Source of the DNA: Wenzhouxiangella sp.
GTDB taxonomy: Bacteria; Pseudomonadota; Gammaproteobacteria; Xanthomonadales; Wenzhouxiangellaceae
Reading direction: 5' to 3'
Length of the DNA: 29,931 nucleotides
Assembly (NCBI GenBank): GCA_007123575.1
Contig: SKKV01000055.1
Coordinates: 1 to 29,931 of the forward strand
In this document: one piece after another, positions 1-8,186 of the stretch
How the letters are laid out: each line of letters begins with the position of its first letter
Numbering within the stretch: the first letter of the stretch is position 1
The notes under the pieces: model-generated
The model's input: the letters and a program-made list of their open reading frames with translations, nothing else
The model's database searches: none
What the model was told of the DNA's origin: nothing
Position numbers and translations under genes: made by a program

Positions 1-1869
1 CATGGCAAGCGTGGCCAGGCCACCGCCGCCGGGCAGCAGGCCGACGCCGGCCTCGACCAGGCCCATGTAGCTTTCCAGGTGGGCAACGCGACGGCTGGCA
101 TGCATGGCTAGCTCCAGGCCACCGCCCAGGGCCAGACCGCGCACGGCGGCAACCGACGGCACAGCCGCGTAGCGCAGGCGCAGGTTGACGGCCTGGAAGC
201 CGCTGACCAGGGCGCGCACGCTGTCGTAATCACCGCGCTGGATGGCCTCGGCCGCGGCTTTCAGGTTGGCCCCGGCCGAGAACGGACCCTTGGGCTGCCA
301 GATCACCAGGCCATCGAACTCGGCCTCGGCCTTGTCCAGGGCGGCGTTCAGTCCGTCGACGACGCTGTTGTCGATTACTCCCATCTTGGTTTTCAGGCTG
401 GCGATCAAGACATCGTCTTCAAGCGTCCAGAGTCGAATTCCATCGGTCTCGAGGACCGTCTGGCCGTCGTGGCTGGCTTCGCCGAACAGGCGCACCGGCT
501 GGTACTGGCGCTGGTAGACGGCCAGATCCGGGCGCGGGCTGAGTTCGTTGGTGGCACCGGAATAGGAACCGCCGGGGCCGTGCACGCCGTCGACATCGCC
601 GACCCATTTCGGCAGGACGACATCCGCTTCGGCCTTGCCGGATTCGACATCCTCTTCGATCAGGCAGGCAACCTTGCGCCAGCCGGCTGCCTGCCACTGC
701 TCGAACGGGCCCATCTTCCAGCCGTAACCCCAGCGCATCGCCAGGTCGATCTCGCGGGCGGATTCGGCAATCGCTGCCAGATGGTGGGCGCAGTAGTGGA
801 ACAGGTCGCGGTGGATGGCCCACAGGAACTCGGTTTCCGGGTACTCGCACTTGGCCAGCTCGGCCAGCTTCTCGCCCGGATCCTTGATCGCCAGCACGGC
901 CTTGACCTCGTCGCGCACGCTGTAATCCGTGCTGCGGTAGTCGCCGGTTTCGGGATCGAAGACCCTGATTTCGCGCCCTTCCTTGCGGAATACGCCGGCC
1001 CCGGCCTTCTGGCCCAGGGCGCCGGCTTCAACCAGCTTGGCCAGCCACTCGGGTGCCTTGAACAGGTGGTGCCAGGGATCGTCGGCGAGCTTGGCGTCCA
1101 TGGTCTTGATGACGTTGGCCATGGTGTCCAGGCCGACCACGTCGGCTAAGCGGAAGGTGGCCGACTTCGGTCGCCCGATCGCCGGGCCGGTCAGGGCGTC
1201 GACGGTGTCAAAGCCCAGGCCCAGTCGCTGGGCGTGGTGCATGGTCGACCACATCGTGAACACGCCAACCCGGTTGGCGATGAAGTTGGCGGTATCGCGG
1301 CAGCGAACCACGCCCTTGCCCAGGTTTTTGGTTAGGAAGGCTTCGAGCAGATCCATCACTACGCCGTCGGTGCCGTCGTGGGGGATCAGCTCAACCAGGT
1401 GCATGTACCGCGGCGGGTTGAAGAAATGTACGCCGCAGAAGCGCGATTTCAAGGCATCCGGCACTACGCCCGCCAGCTCGTTGATCGACAGGCCGGAGGT
1501 GTTGGTGACAAAAAAGGCATCGTCATGGATGTGCGGGCCGATCTTTTCATACAGCGACTTCTTGATATCCATCCGCTCGACGATGGCTTCGATGATGAAA
1601 TCGCAGTGGGCAAGCTGTTCCAGATCGTCGTCGAAATTGCGCGCACTGATGAACTGAGCCAGGTCCTTGCCGGCCAGCGGCGCGGGCTTGAGCTTGAGCA
1701 GGTTCTGGATGCCGCCTGCTGCGATCTTGCTGCGCTGCTTGTCGTCGCTGGGCAGATCGTAGAGGTCGACGGGAATCCCGGCCGCGGTCAGGTGGGCGGC
1801 AATTTGCGCCCCCATCACCCCGGAACCGAGCACCGCGGCACGGCGTACACGAAGTTTCTGGTCAGTCAT
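1..1869 (-). CDS. 3-hydroxyacyl-CoA dehydrogenase / enoyl-CoA hydratase (FadB/FadN-like), 3' end outside the window
   Basis: Two-domain beta-oxidation enzyme that hydrates enoyl-CoA and oxidises 3-hydroxyacyl-CoA with NAD. The frame is open for 623 codons from an ATG at 1869 to the left edge, so the C-terminus is missing. The N-terminus carries the Rossmann motif GSGVMG (residues 15-20). The dehydrogenase signature HFFNPPRYMHLVE lies near residue 148. At the left edge is crotonase-fold sequence (RGLALGGG, then EAGVGLLPGGGG). Dehydrogenase first and hydratase last is the FadN-like order, the reverse of E. coli FadB. An AAGGAT ribosome site sits 8 bases before the ATG. It follows fadE on the same strand across 240 bases of repeat-bearing spacer and is probably part of that operon. 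The family call is secure. The exact subfamily, and whether a thiolase follows, cannot be seen. Confidence 0.93.
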   Translation of the reverse strand, partial: MTDQKLRVRRAAVLGSGVMGAQIAAHLTAAGIPVDLYDLPSDDKQRSKIAAGGIQNLLKLKPAPLAGKDLAQFISARNFDDDLEQLAHCDFIIEAIVERMDIKKSLYEKIGPHIHDDAFFVTNTSGLSINELAGVVPDALKSRFCGVHFFNPPRYMHLVELIPHDGTDGVVMDLLEAFLTKNLGKGVVRCRDTANFIANRVGVFTMWSTMHHAQRLGLGFDTVDALTGPAIGRPKSATFRLADVVGLDTMANVIKTMDAKLADDPWHHLFKAPEWLAKLVEAGALGQKAGAGVFRKEGREIRVFDPETGDYRSTDYSVRDEVKAVLAIKDPGEKLAELAKCEYPETEFLWAIHRDLFHYCAHHLAAIAESAREIDLAMRWGYGWKMGPFEQWQAAGWRKVACLIEEDVESGKAEADVVLPKWVGDVDGVHGPGGSYSGATNELSPRPDLAVYQRQYQPVRLFGEASHDGQTVLETDGIRLWTLEDDVLIASLKTKMGVIDNSVVDGLNAALDKAEAEFDGLVIWQPKGPFSAGANLKAAAEAIQRGDYDSVRALVSGFQAVNLRLRYAAVPSVAAVRGLALGGGLELAMHASRRVAHLESYMGLVEAGVGLLPGGGGLATLAM

Positions 1870-1910
1870 GAATCATCCTTGGTTTTCGTCAGAATAGGTA
1901 AAATATCTTT

Positions 1911-2100
1911 CTCTCGCCAAGACGCTAAGGCGCAAAGGGAAAAGAGCTTTTGAATGAAATTTTTTCTCGCAAAGACGCTAAGGCGCGAAGGAAAAAGAGC
2001 TTAAACATGAAAATTCTTATCTCTCGCAAAGACGCAAAGACGCCAAGATAGCTTTTAATGGTCTTTTCTTTGCGCCTTTGCGTCTTTGCGTCTTTGCGAG
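1911..2100. repeat. short intergenic repeat array (GCAAAGAC-type), three direct units plus one inverted
   Basis: Three direct units begin near 1913, 1966 and 2023 (periods 53 and 57). Each starts CTCGC(A/C)AAGACGC and goes on with AAGGCGC- or AAGACGC-type octamers. The first two then run into an AAAGAGCTT tail; the third has a diverged TAGCTTTTAA. A fourth unit (about 2068-2100) is in the opposite orientation. The array fills almost the whole gap between fadE and the FadB-like gene. Similar runs of GCAAAGAC/GCCAAG octamers occur in intergenic regions of many bacteria, as far as I recall. There are no uniform 25-40 base repeats with unique spacers, so this is not CRISPR. Function is unknown. 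Confidence 0.85.
2023..2100. repeat. long perfect inverted repeat (hairpin) formed by the third and fourth repeat units
   Basis: Bases 2023-2042 are exactly complementary to 2081-2100, a 20-bp stem. It continues through 2043-2047 against 2076-2080 with one mismatch, leaving a loop of about 28 bases. In the fadE-to-FadB-like transcript this would form a strong structure about 10 bases after the fadE stop codon. No T-tract follows on either strand, so it does not look like a standard intrinsic terminator. RNA stabilisation, processing or partial attenuation are possible roles (inference). Confidence 0.75.
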
Positions 2101-2109
2101 AACATATCT

Positions 2110-4554
2110 TCAGCTCGCCTCAGCCAACACCGGGCGCTGGCTTTCGGTGGTGTTGGCCAGTTCCTCAGGGGTGAATTCGTCGACGGCGATGACCCGGGCG
2201 CTCAGCTCCTGGGCGCGGATCAGGTCGGCGGCCTGCTCCTCGCTGATCACGCCGGCCTCGACCGCCTTGCGGGTCAGAGCCTTGACGTTGGTCGGGCTGG
2301 GCACAGCCTTGAGCGCGTTGCGAATAGCATGCTCGGCCGGCTCCGCTTTCAAGACGGCGTCGAAGGCCTTCAAAACGATGCCGGTACCGTCTTCTTCCTG
2401 CGACATGAAACAGCCGGTAATCAGGCGTTCTCGGCTTGGCGATTTTTCCAGCAGCAGGCGGGCAATCTTGTGGCTGGTGCGGTCATCGGACTTGTTGTGC
2501 ACGCGACCCCAGGGGAAGCAGATAACGCGCAACACGCCACCCAGGGCCCGGATCGGGAAGTTGCGATACACGCCTTGCAGGGCCTCTTCGACCTGGTGCA
2601 GACTGTCCTCGACCGAGAACTTCACCAGCGGCAAATCTTCGGCCGGACGGCCGTCATCTTCCCAGCGGCGTAGGATGCTGGAGGCCATGTACAGGTGAGC
2701 CAGGGCATCGGCAAAGCGACCTGAAAGCTTTTCGGCGAACTTGAACCTGCCGCCTAGGATCAGCAGGGCCAGATCGGCGGTCAGGGTAAACGCCGAACTC
2801 AAACGATTGATGCGTCGGTAGTAGCGTGCGGTCGGGCCGGACACGGGGCTTGCGCTCAAGCGGCTGCCGCTCAGGCCCAGCAGCGGCGCGCGTACGGCAT
2901 TGGAGATCAGGAAGCCAACATGCCCCCAGAGTGCGGCGTCGAAGGCTTTCAGGTCATTGTCCTGCGCGGCCAGCATTTCCTTAAGCAGGTAGGGATGGCA
3001 GCGGATCGCTCCCTGGCCGAACACGATCATCGAGCGGGTAAGAATGTTGGCGCCTTCCACGGTAATCGACACCGGCAGGGCCTGGTAGCCGAGTGACAGG
3101 TAATTGCCCGGACCTTCGACCACGGCCTTGCCGCCGTGCACGTCCATGGCATCGTTGACCACGCGCCGGTTGGCTTCGGTCAAGTAGGCTTTGAGAATGG
3201 CAGACAGCACCACCGGCTTGTGGCCGGCATCAAGCGCGGCCAGGGTCAGCTTGTGAGCAGCCTCCATGCGGTAGGCTTCCGAGCCGATCCGGGCCAGCGG
3301 TTCCTCGATGCCTTCGAAGTGTCCGATTGGTTGCTTGAACTGGTAGCGAATCCGCGCATAAGCGCCGGTCATGGCCGAGCAGGCCTTGCCGCCGGCCACG
3401 CCCTGGGCGGGCAGGGAAATCGCCCGGCCGGCAGCCAGGCAGTGCATCAGCATGCGCCAGCCCTGGCCGATTCGCTCTTGACCGCCAATCACCCAGTCCA
3501 TGGGAACGAAGACGTCCTTGCCGCGGGTCGGGCCGTTCATGAACAGCGAGCCGCCGGGCAGGTGCCGGTTACCGATCTCCACGCCCGGCGTGGACGTCGG
3601 GATCAAGGCGCAGGTAATGCCGAGGTGTTCCTTGTCACCAAGCAGGCCCTCTGGATCGCGGGTCTTGAAGGCCAGCCCGAGTACGGTAGCCACCGGCGCC
3701 AGGGTGATGTAGCGCTTGTCCCAGGTTACGCGCAGGCCCAGCACTTCCTTGCCGTCGATAACCTTCTTGCAGACAACCCCTTCGTCGGGCATGGAGGCGG
3801 CATCAGAGCCGGCCTGGGGTGAGGTCAGGGCGAAGCAGGGAATTTCTTCGCCGCGCGCCAGGCGCGGCAGGTAGTGATTCTTTTGCGCTTCGGTACCGAA
3901 ATGCATCAGTAGCTCGCCAGGGCCCAGCGAGTTTGGAACCATGACGGACACGGCGGCAGTCAAGCTGCGGGTAGATATCTTGGTCACTGCAGCAGCATTG
4001 CCCTGGGCCGACAGTTCCAGTCCGCCATACTGCTTCGGGATGATCATGCTCAAAAACCGTTTTTCGCGGATGAACTGCCACACTTCCGGCGGCAAATCCT
4101 TCAACTCGCGGTTGATTTTCCAGTCATCGAGCATCTTGCACAGTTCTTCGACCGGGCCGTCGACGAAGGCCTGCTCTTCGTCGCTCAAGGCCGGCTTGGG
4201 TTGATCGAACAGCACTTTCCAGTTCGGCTTGCCGCTGAACAGCTCGGCATCCCACCACACCGTGCCAGCGTCCAGCGCCTCTTTTTCGGTCGCTGACATG
4301 GCTGGCAGTACGCCCTTGAACCAGTTGAACAGTGGGCGCGAAAGCACTGCCCGCCGCAGCGGCGTGATGGTGAAAAACAAAAGCGCCAGGGTTGCCGCAA
4401 CCAGCAGCCCGACAATTGGCCATGGCGTTGCCAGCCAGAGCAATGAAACGGCTGTGATCGCGGCAGACAGGCCCGTGGCAAGCCATAGCGGGGTTCGGAA
4501 CCAGGTCAGGGCAAGCAGGCCAATCAAGAGAACAGCGAGGGGCAAAAAGCTCAT
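2110..4554 (-). CDS. fadE: FadE-type acyl-CoA dehydrogenase
   Basis: 814 residues, the size of E. coli FadE and about twice an ordinary acyl-CoA dehydrogenase. It carries out the first, FAD-dependent step of fatty-acid beta-oxidation. The N-terminus has two hydrophobic segments (about residues 1-65), then the FadE stretch TEKEALDAGTVWWDAELF. The central dehydrogenase core contains PCFALTSPQAGSDAAS, RGKDVFVP and VEGANILTRS, with the presumed catalytic Glu at residue 500. The C-terminus is the FadE-specific DUF1974-type extension (DLPLVKFSVEDSLHQVEEAL, then DEFTPEELA). Its ATG overlaps the stop codon of the upstream regulator (ATGA), so the two are probably translationally coupled. This is one of the most secure calls in the window. 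Confidence 0.96.
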   Translation of the reverse strand: MSFLPLAVLLIGLLALTWFRTPLWLATGLSAAITAVSLLWLATPWPIVGLLVAATLALLFFTITPLRRAVLSRPLFNWFKGVLPAMSATEKEALDAGTVWWDAELFSGKPNWKVLFDQPKPALSDEEQAFVDGPVEELCKMLDDWKINRELKDLPPEVWQFIREKRFLSMIIPKQYGGLELSAQGNAAAVTKISTRSLTAAVSVMVPNSLGPGELLMHFGTEAQKNHYLPRLARGEEIPCFALTSPQAGSDAASMPDEGVVCKKVIDGKEVLGLRVTWDKRYITLAPVATVLGLAFKTRDPEGLLGDKEHLGITCALIPTSTPGVEIGNRHLPGGSLFMNGPTRGKDVFVPMDWVIGGQERIGQGWRMLMHCLAAGRAISLPAQGVAGGKACSAMTGAYARIRYQFKQPIGHFEGIEEPLARIGSEAYRMEAAHKLTLAALDAGHKPVVLSAILKAYLTEANRRVVNDAMDVHGGKAVVEGPGNYLSLGYQALPVSITVEGANILTRSMIVFGQGAIRCHPYLLKEMLAAQDNDLKAFDAALWGHVGFLISNAVRAPLLGLSGSRLSASPVSGPTARYYRRINRLSSAFTLTADLALLILGGRFKFAEKLSGRFADALAHLYMASSILRRWEDDGRPAEDLPLVKFSVEDSLHQVEEALQGVYRNFPIRALGGVLRVICFPWGRVHNKSDDRTSHKIARLLLEKSPSRERLITGCFMSQEEDGTGIVLKAFDAVLKAEPAEHAIRNALKAVPSPTNVKALTRKAVEAGVISEEQAADLIRAQELSARVIAVDEFTPEELANTTESQRPVLAEAS

Positions 4555-5213
4555 GTGTGGATCTCCAGGGTGCGGGTCGCACCATCTAGGTTGCGAACGG
4601 AAACTGCGCTGCGCAAACCGGCAGCGGCAAATCGAACCAGGTCGTTGGCGATGGCTTGACCGTTACTGCTGCCGTTTTCAGCCATCGTGTGGGTCAGGGC
4701 GCCGACGATAAAGTCGAGATGTCGTCTCAGGCATTGTTCGTCGACGCCGGGTAAAGCGACAGCGATCGCGCTGGCGAAGCGGCGCATGACATGGGCATAC
4801 TCGGCGCTGAGCGCCCGGTGGAGTTGGTCGTCGCGCTCGGCGAAGGCACGCATCAGGATGCGCATGAAAAGATGCCCAGCATCCTCGCTGCCGTGGGTGA
4901 ACGCCAGCGCGGGAACGATGAAGGCCTCGAGAATTTCTTCCAGATCCGGCCGGTCGGAATCAGTCAGGGCCGCGTCCAGACGGGTAAGGCGCGCCTTGTT
5001 CAACGCGTCCAGACGGCGCCGGAACACCGCCAGAATCAAAGCCTGCTTTGATCCGAAGTGATAATTGACAGCAGCAAGGTTGGCATCGGCGGCCTGCGTG
5101 ATCTGGCGCAGAGAGGTGGCATGAAAACCTTCGTCGGCGAACAGACGTTCGGCCGCATCCAGAATTCGATCGCAGGTCGTGGGGCTTGCAGTCAATTCAA
5201 ACGTTCGATTCAA
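4551..5213 (-). CDS. psrA: TetR-family regulator of fatty-acid oxidation, PsrA-like
   Basis: 220 residues from the furthest start. The N-terminal TetR helix-turn-helix covers about residues 14-60 (RILDAAERLFADEGF, SLRQITQAADANLAAVNYHFGSKQALI) and closely resembles Pseudomonas PsrA, a fatty-acid-responsive repressor of beta-oxidation genes. The C-terminal ligand domain is less conserved. No in-frame ATG exists upstream of the HTH and a stop codon occurs 18 bases before the first TTG. Translation must therefore begin at a TTG, at 5213 or at 5195; neither has a good ribosome site. The predicted promoter puts transcription start near 5219, which favours 5195 or a nearly leaderless start at 5213. 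It overlaps fadE by 4 bases and has a palindromic operator over its own promoter, so autoregulation is likely. Ligand is inferred. Confidence 0.88.
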   Translation of the reverse strand: MNRTFELTASPTTCDRILDAAERLFADEGFHATSLRQITQAADANLAAVNYHFGSKQALILAVFRRRLDALNKARLTRLDAALTDSDRPDLEEILEAFIVPALAFTHGSEDAGHLFMRILMRAFAERDDQLHRALSAEYAHVMRRFASAIAVALPGVDEQCLRRHLDFIVGALTHTMAENGSSNGQAIANDLVRFAAAGLRSAVSVRNLDGATRTLEIHT

Positions 5214-5227
5214 ACACTTGTTTGAAT
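5208..5227. promoter_or_regulatory. palindromic operator for the PsrA-like regulator
   Basis: ATTCAAAC, a 4-base spacer ACTT, then GTTTGAAT form a perfect inverted repeat. Its CAAAC(N4)GTTTG core fits the consensus I recall for Pseudomonas PsrA, (G/C)AAAC(N2-4)GTTTG. It covers the predicted -10 edge and transcription start of the regulator-fadE operon. A further ATTCAAAC half-site lies at 5195-5202, 13 bases from the matching half of the palindrome, and could allow a second dimer to bind. Confidence 0.8.
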
Positions 5228-5254
5228 GTTAGCTCCATACGGTACCGAATGCAA
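5226..5254 (-). promoter_or_regulatory. predicted sigma-70 promoter of the regulator-fadE operon
   Basis: On the minus strand TTGCAT (5254-5249) and TAACAT (5231-5226) are separated by exactly 17 bases. The predicted start near 5219 lies inside the palindromic operator, so a bound repressor would block polymerase. The hexamers are only moderate matches (3/6 and 4/6). Spacing and the operator overlap are the main support. Confidence 0.42.
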
Positions 5255-5269
5255 GTCGAAGACGGTCGA

Positions 5270-5797
5270 TCAAGCGCAGTCAAGATCGTCGATATCCCGC
5301 TCGACCCGGGCCCGACCGGGATTCGAGACCACCACCGAGCTGGGCGTGGCTCGGCCGCTGCGGCCGCAGACCCGGATTGTCAGGTTGGTGCCATAAGCGC
5401 CTCCCAAGGGCTGGTAGCGAACCCGAAATCTTCCGCCCGAGTGCATCAACAGGCGGTCGTTGCCAGCGACAACGCGCAGGATGTCGTCCTCGGAACCTGG
5501 CTGGCCAGCCCGGTTGGGGTCCAGGAAAACGATCCAGCCCCGGTCCCAGCGGTTGCCGCTGCACTGTTGTGAATCGGGGCTGGGGCAGGCGGCGACAAAG
5601 GTCCGCCGGGTGATCGCCTCGTTGCGAGCGAAGTTCAGGTGCGCCACCATCATGTTGGATGCCGCCACAACCCTGTGTTGTTCAACAAAGCGCTGCATGG
5701 CCGGTACCCCGGTCGATCCCAAGATTGCCAGTACAGCGACTACCAGCATCAATTCAACCACGGTCCAGCCTTGTACGTGCTTGCCTTTGGGGGCCAT
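5270..5797 (-). CDS. GspH/FimT-type pseudopilin (prepilin-like protein)
   Basis: 175 residues with a type IV prepilin leader: a short basic N-terminus ending in Gly10, then WTVVELMLVVAVLAILG. Cleavage after Gly10 would leave Glu at position +5, the conserved pilin residue. Trp at +1 is less usual than Phe or Met. The hydrophobic helix is followed by a GspH/FimT-like globular domain (LNFARNEAITRRTFVAACPS, then GWIVFLDPN). Cysteines near residues 50 and 60 of the mature domain and at the C-terminus could form a disulphide. A strong AGGAGG site lies 5 bases before the ATG. In type IV pili or type II secretion such proteins are minor pilins, but no other pilus gene is nearby. FimT and FimU cannot be told apart here. 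Confidence 0.88.
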   Translation of the reverse strand: MAPKGKHVQGWTVVELMLVVAVLAILGSTGVPAMQRFVEQHRVVAASNMMVAHLNFARNEAITRRTFVAACPSPDSQQCSGNRWDRGWIVFLDPNRAGQPGSEDDILRVVAGNDRLLMHSGGRFRVRYQPLGGAYGTNLTIRVCGRSGRATPSSVVVSNPGRARVERDIDDLDCA

Positions 5798-5985
5798 TTT
5801 TTCCTCCTTTATCTATGTGCCAATTGCAGTGCTTGCTATTGTTCCGTGTAGCTGGTTGCGTGAAAATCGGAACAGGGAGTTCTCTCGGCTAGGAAATTTG
5901 CCTGTCAGTGCTTGGGATGCCGGTTCACGAGCGTTTCACCGGTCGGGCGTGTAATAGCGAGCAATCATTGTTTGAGGAAGTCTGA

Positions 5986-6930
5986 ATGTCGGCCAAGCAA
6001 AGCCTTGCGTCCTGGATCAGAACTGACAGCGCAGAGCAGCCTGGCAGCCCCCATCAGCCACGGGAGGGCGAGGACGACCGCCGGGTCGACTGGATGCGAA
6101 TCGTGCCGTTCATCGGCCTGCATCTGGCCTGCCTGGGCGTGTTTTTTGTTGGTTGGTCGTGGGTTGCGGTAGGGGTATTCATGGTCAGCTATCTGATTCG
6201 GATGTTTGCCATTACGGCCTTCTACCACCGTTATTTCGCCCATCGAAGCTTCCGCACCTCCAGGCCAGTGCAATTCGCCTTCGCCCTGATCGGCGCTAGC
6301 GCCACCCAGCGTGGACCGTTATGGTGGGCCGCCCATCACCGGCATCATCACAAGTCGGCCGACCAGGCCGCCGACCCGCATGCGCCGCGGCATGGCTTCT
6401 GGTGGAGTCACATGGGGTGGTTTTTGAGTCGTCGACACTTTGCGACCGATCACGGACAGATTCCGGACCTGGTCAAGTTCCCCGAACTGCGCTGGCTGGA
6501 TCGTTATGACCTGGCCGTACCCGTCATCTATGCGGCGCTGCTCTTCGCACTCGGCGTTGGTCTGGGGCGGGTCGCGCCCGGGTTAGGGACGAGCGGTTGG
6601 CAGATGCTGGTGTGGGGCTATTTCCTCAGTACCGTGGTCCTGATCCATGTGACCCTCACCATCAACTCCCTTGCCCACGTCTGGGGCAAGCGGCGCTATG
6701 CCACGCGCGATGACAGTCGCAACAATGCCTTCCTGGCCTTGCTTACCCTGGGCGAGGGCTGGCACAACAATCACCATCACTTTCCGGGGGCGGCCCGGCA
6801 GGGTTTTTTCTGGTGGGAAATCGACTTGAGCTTCTATGTCCTGAAGGTCATGTCCTGGGTGGGACTGGTCTACGATCTGAAGCCCGTGCCTGAAGCAATT
6901 CGAAACGCTCGCAGGGTTGCTCCAGCATGA
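5986..6930 (+). CDS. membrane fatty-acid (acyl-CoA delta-9-type) desaturase
   Basis: 314 residues. A di-iron integral membrane desaturase of the stearoyl-CoA desaturase class, which uses O2 and reduced electron carriers to put a double bond in an acyl chain. The three histidine boxes are present: HRYFAH at 81-86, HHRHHH at 117-122 and HNNHHH at 260-265. Hydrophobic segments occur at about 40-75, 95-110, 170-190 and 203-225. The GAGGAAG ribosome site 5 bases before the ATG fixes the start. It opens a seven-gene run and its stop overlaps the next gene's ATG by 4 bases. Its product may be the unsaturated substrate for the methyltransferases downstream (inference). Regioselectivity cannot be read from sequence. 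Confidence 0.93.
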   Translation: MSAKQSLASWIRTDSAEQPGSPHQPREGEDDRRVDWMRIVPFIGLHLACLGVFFVGWSWVAVGVFMVSYLIRMFAITAFYHRYFAHRSFRTSRPVQFAFALIGASATQRGPLWWAAHHRHHHKSADQAADPHAPRHGFWWSHMGWFLSRRHFATDHGQIPDLVKFPELRWLDRYDLAVPVIYAALLFALGVGLGRVAPGLGTSGWQMLVWGYFLSTVVLIHVTLTINSLAHVWGKRRYATRDDSRNNAFLALLTLGEGWHNNHHHFPGAARQGFFWWEIDLSFYVLKVMSWVGLVYDLKPVPEAIRNARRVAPA

Positions 6931-8186
6931 AAATCGTGGTCGTCGGGGCCGGGATCTCCGGGCTATACGCTGCCTGGCACCTGAGCAGGGATCACGACGT
7001 CCTGCTGCTGGAAGCCGATCGCCGCCTCGGCGGTCACGCTGATACCCACTGGATTGCGGAAGGTGACCGAAGTCTGTCGATTGACAGCGGATTCATCGTC
7101 TTTAACGAGCGGCATTACCCCTTGTTTTCTGCCTGGCTTGAGGCATTGGGCGTGTCATGGCAGGACTCGGACATGAGTTTCGCTGTCAGCGATACGGTTA
7201 GCGGCATCGAGTACAACGCGACCAGCCTCGACCAGTTGTTCTGCCAGCGCCGCAACCTGCTGCGGCCTCGTTTTCTGCGCATGTTTGCCGACATGATTCG
7301 CTTTTACCGAGGCGCAGCCGACCTACTGAGCAAGTTGGATGACAGCGTGACCCTGGGCGCCTGGCTCGATCGCCATGCATCGGGCCGAGACTTCGGAGAG
7401 CTGCATTTGCTGCCCATGGCCTCAGCCCTGTGGTCTGCCCCCATGCAGCAAATCCGGGACTTTCCGATGCGCCACCTGCTGGCCTTCATGAATAACCACG
7501 GTATGTTGACCCTGGGCGAGCGGCCGATCTGGCGTACGGTCTGCGGGGGATCTCAGGCCTACGTGGAGCGGGCGGCGCGTGGCATTGCCCGGATTGAAAC
7601 CGGGACCAGGGTCGAAATGGTGCGACGCCGCGCCGACAGAGTCGAAATTGCGACCAACCGCGGCGTGTTCCATGCTGACGAGCTGATTCTGGCCTGCCAT
7701 TCCGATCAGTCGCTGGCGCTGCTGGCCGACCCCGACGACGCCGAGCGCAGCATTCTCGGCGCGATCGAGTACCAGGCGAATGAAACGGTGCTGCATACCG
7801 ACAGCCAAGTGCTGCCAGATCACCCCCGGGCGCGGGCGAGTTGGAACGTGCGGCGTGATCGGAGTGACCTGTCCCAGTGCCGAGTGTCGTATTACATGAA
7901 CAAGCTGCAGCGACTGGAATCGGAGAAAGACTACATCGTGTCTCTGAACCAGACCGAGTTGCTGGACCCGGCAAGCATTATCGTGATGCGCCAGTACCAG
8001 CACCCGGTGTTTACCCCGCAAGCCGTGACCGCCCAGCAGCGCTGGTCCGAAATCAATGGCGTAAGGCGAACCTGGTACTGCGGTGCCTGGTGGGGCTGGG
8101 GGTTTCATGAAGATGGCGCGCGCAGTGCGCGTCGGGTAGTCGATGCGATCGCCAGCCAGGCGGCCGGCCCAGCCCAAGCCGCATGA
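6927..8186 (+). CDS. FAD-dependent amine-oxidase-like oxidoreductase (COG2907 type) of a lipid-modification operon
   Basis: 419 residues. The N-terminus is a classical dinucleotide-binding fold: VVVGAGISGLYAA (GxGxxG at 7-12) with an acidic residue ending the second strand (LLLEADRRLGGHADT, Glu29). This is the flavin-containing amine oxidase/phytoene-desaturase-like superfamily. COG2907-type members are commonly found with DUF1365 and CFA-synthase-like genes, as here. It overlaps both neighbours by 4 bases. In the known context it probably oxidises or desaturates a lipid-bound acyl chain, but substrate and reaction are not determined by what I can see. A carotenoid or amine substrate is less likely given the neighbours. 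Confidence 0.88.
   Translation: MKIVVVGAGISGLYAAWHLSRDHDVLLLEADRRLGGHADTHWIAEGDRSLSIDSGFIVFNERHYPLFSAWLEALGVSWQDSDMSFAVSDTVSGIEYNATSLDQLFCQRRNLLRPRFLRMFADMIRFYRGAADLLSKLDDSVTLGAWLDRHASGRDFGELHLLPMASALWSAPMQQIRDFPMRHLLAFMNNHGMLTLGERPIWRTVCGGSQAYVERAARGIARIETGTRVEMVRRRADRVEIATNRGVFHADELILACHSDQSLALLADPDDAERSILGAIEYQANETVLHTDSQVLPDHPRARASWNVRRDRSDLSQCRVSYYMNKLQRLESEKDYIVSLNQTELLDPASIIVMRQYQHPVFTPQAVTAQQRWSEINGVRRTWYCGAWWGWGFHEDGARSARRVVDAIASQAAGPAQAA

Noticed and set aside
469..1149. Long open frame on the plus strand opposite the FadB-like gene
   Set aside because: It lies entirely opposite a clear enzyme gene and has no family features or ribosome site. It reflects GC-rich codon usage.
1911..2100. 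CRISPR array
   Set aside because: Units are irregular, one is inverted, there are no unique spacers of constant length, and no cas genes are nearby.
2023..2100. Intrinsic terminator for fadE
   Set aside because: The stem is strong but no T-tract follows on either strand.
3136..3822. Plus-strand open frame of 228 codons opposite fadE
   Set aside because: Shadow of fadE; composition is Gly/His/Ala-rich and no domain is recognisable.
5798..5985. ECF-sigma or ChrR-type promoter before the desaturase
   Set aside because: Related clusters in other bacteria have such promoters, but I found no convincing paired elements in this 188-base gap.
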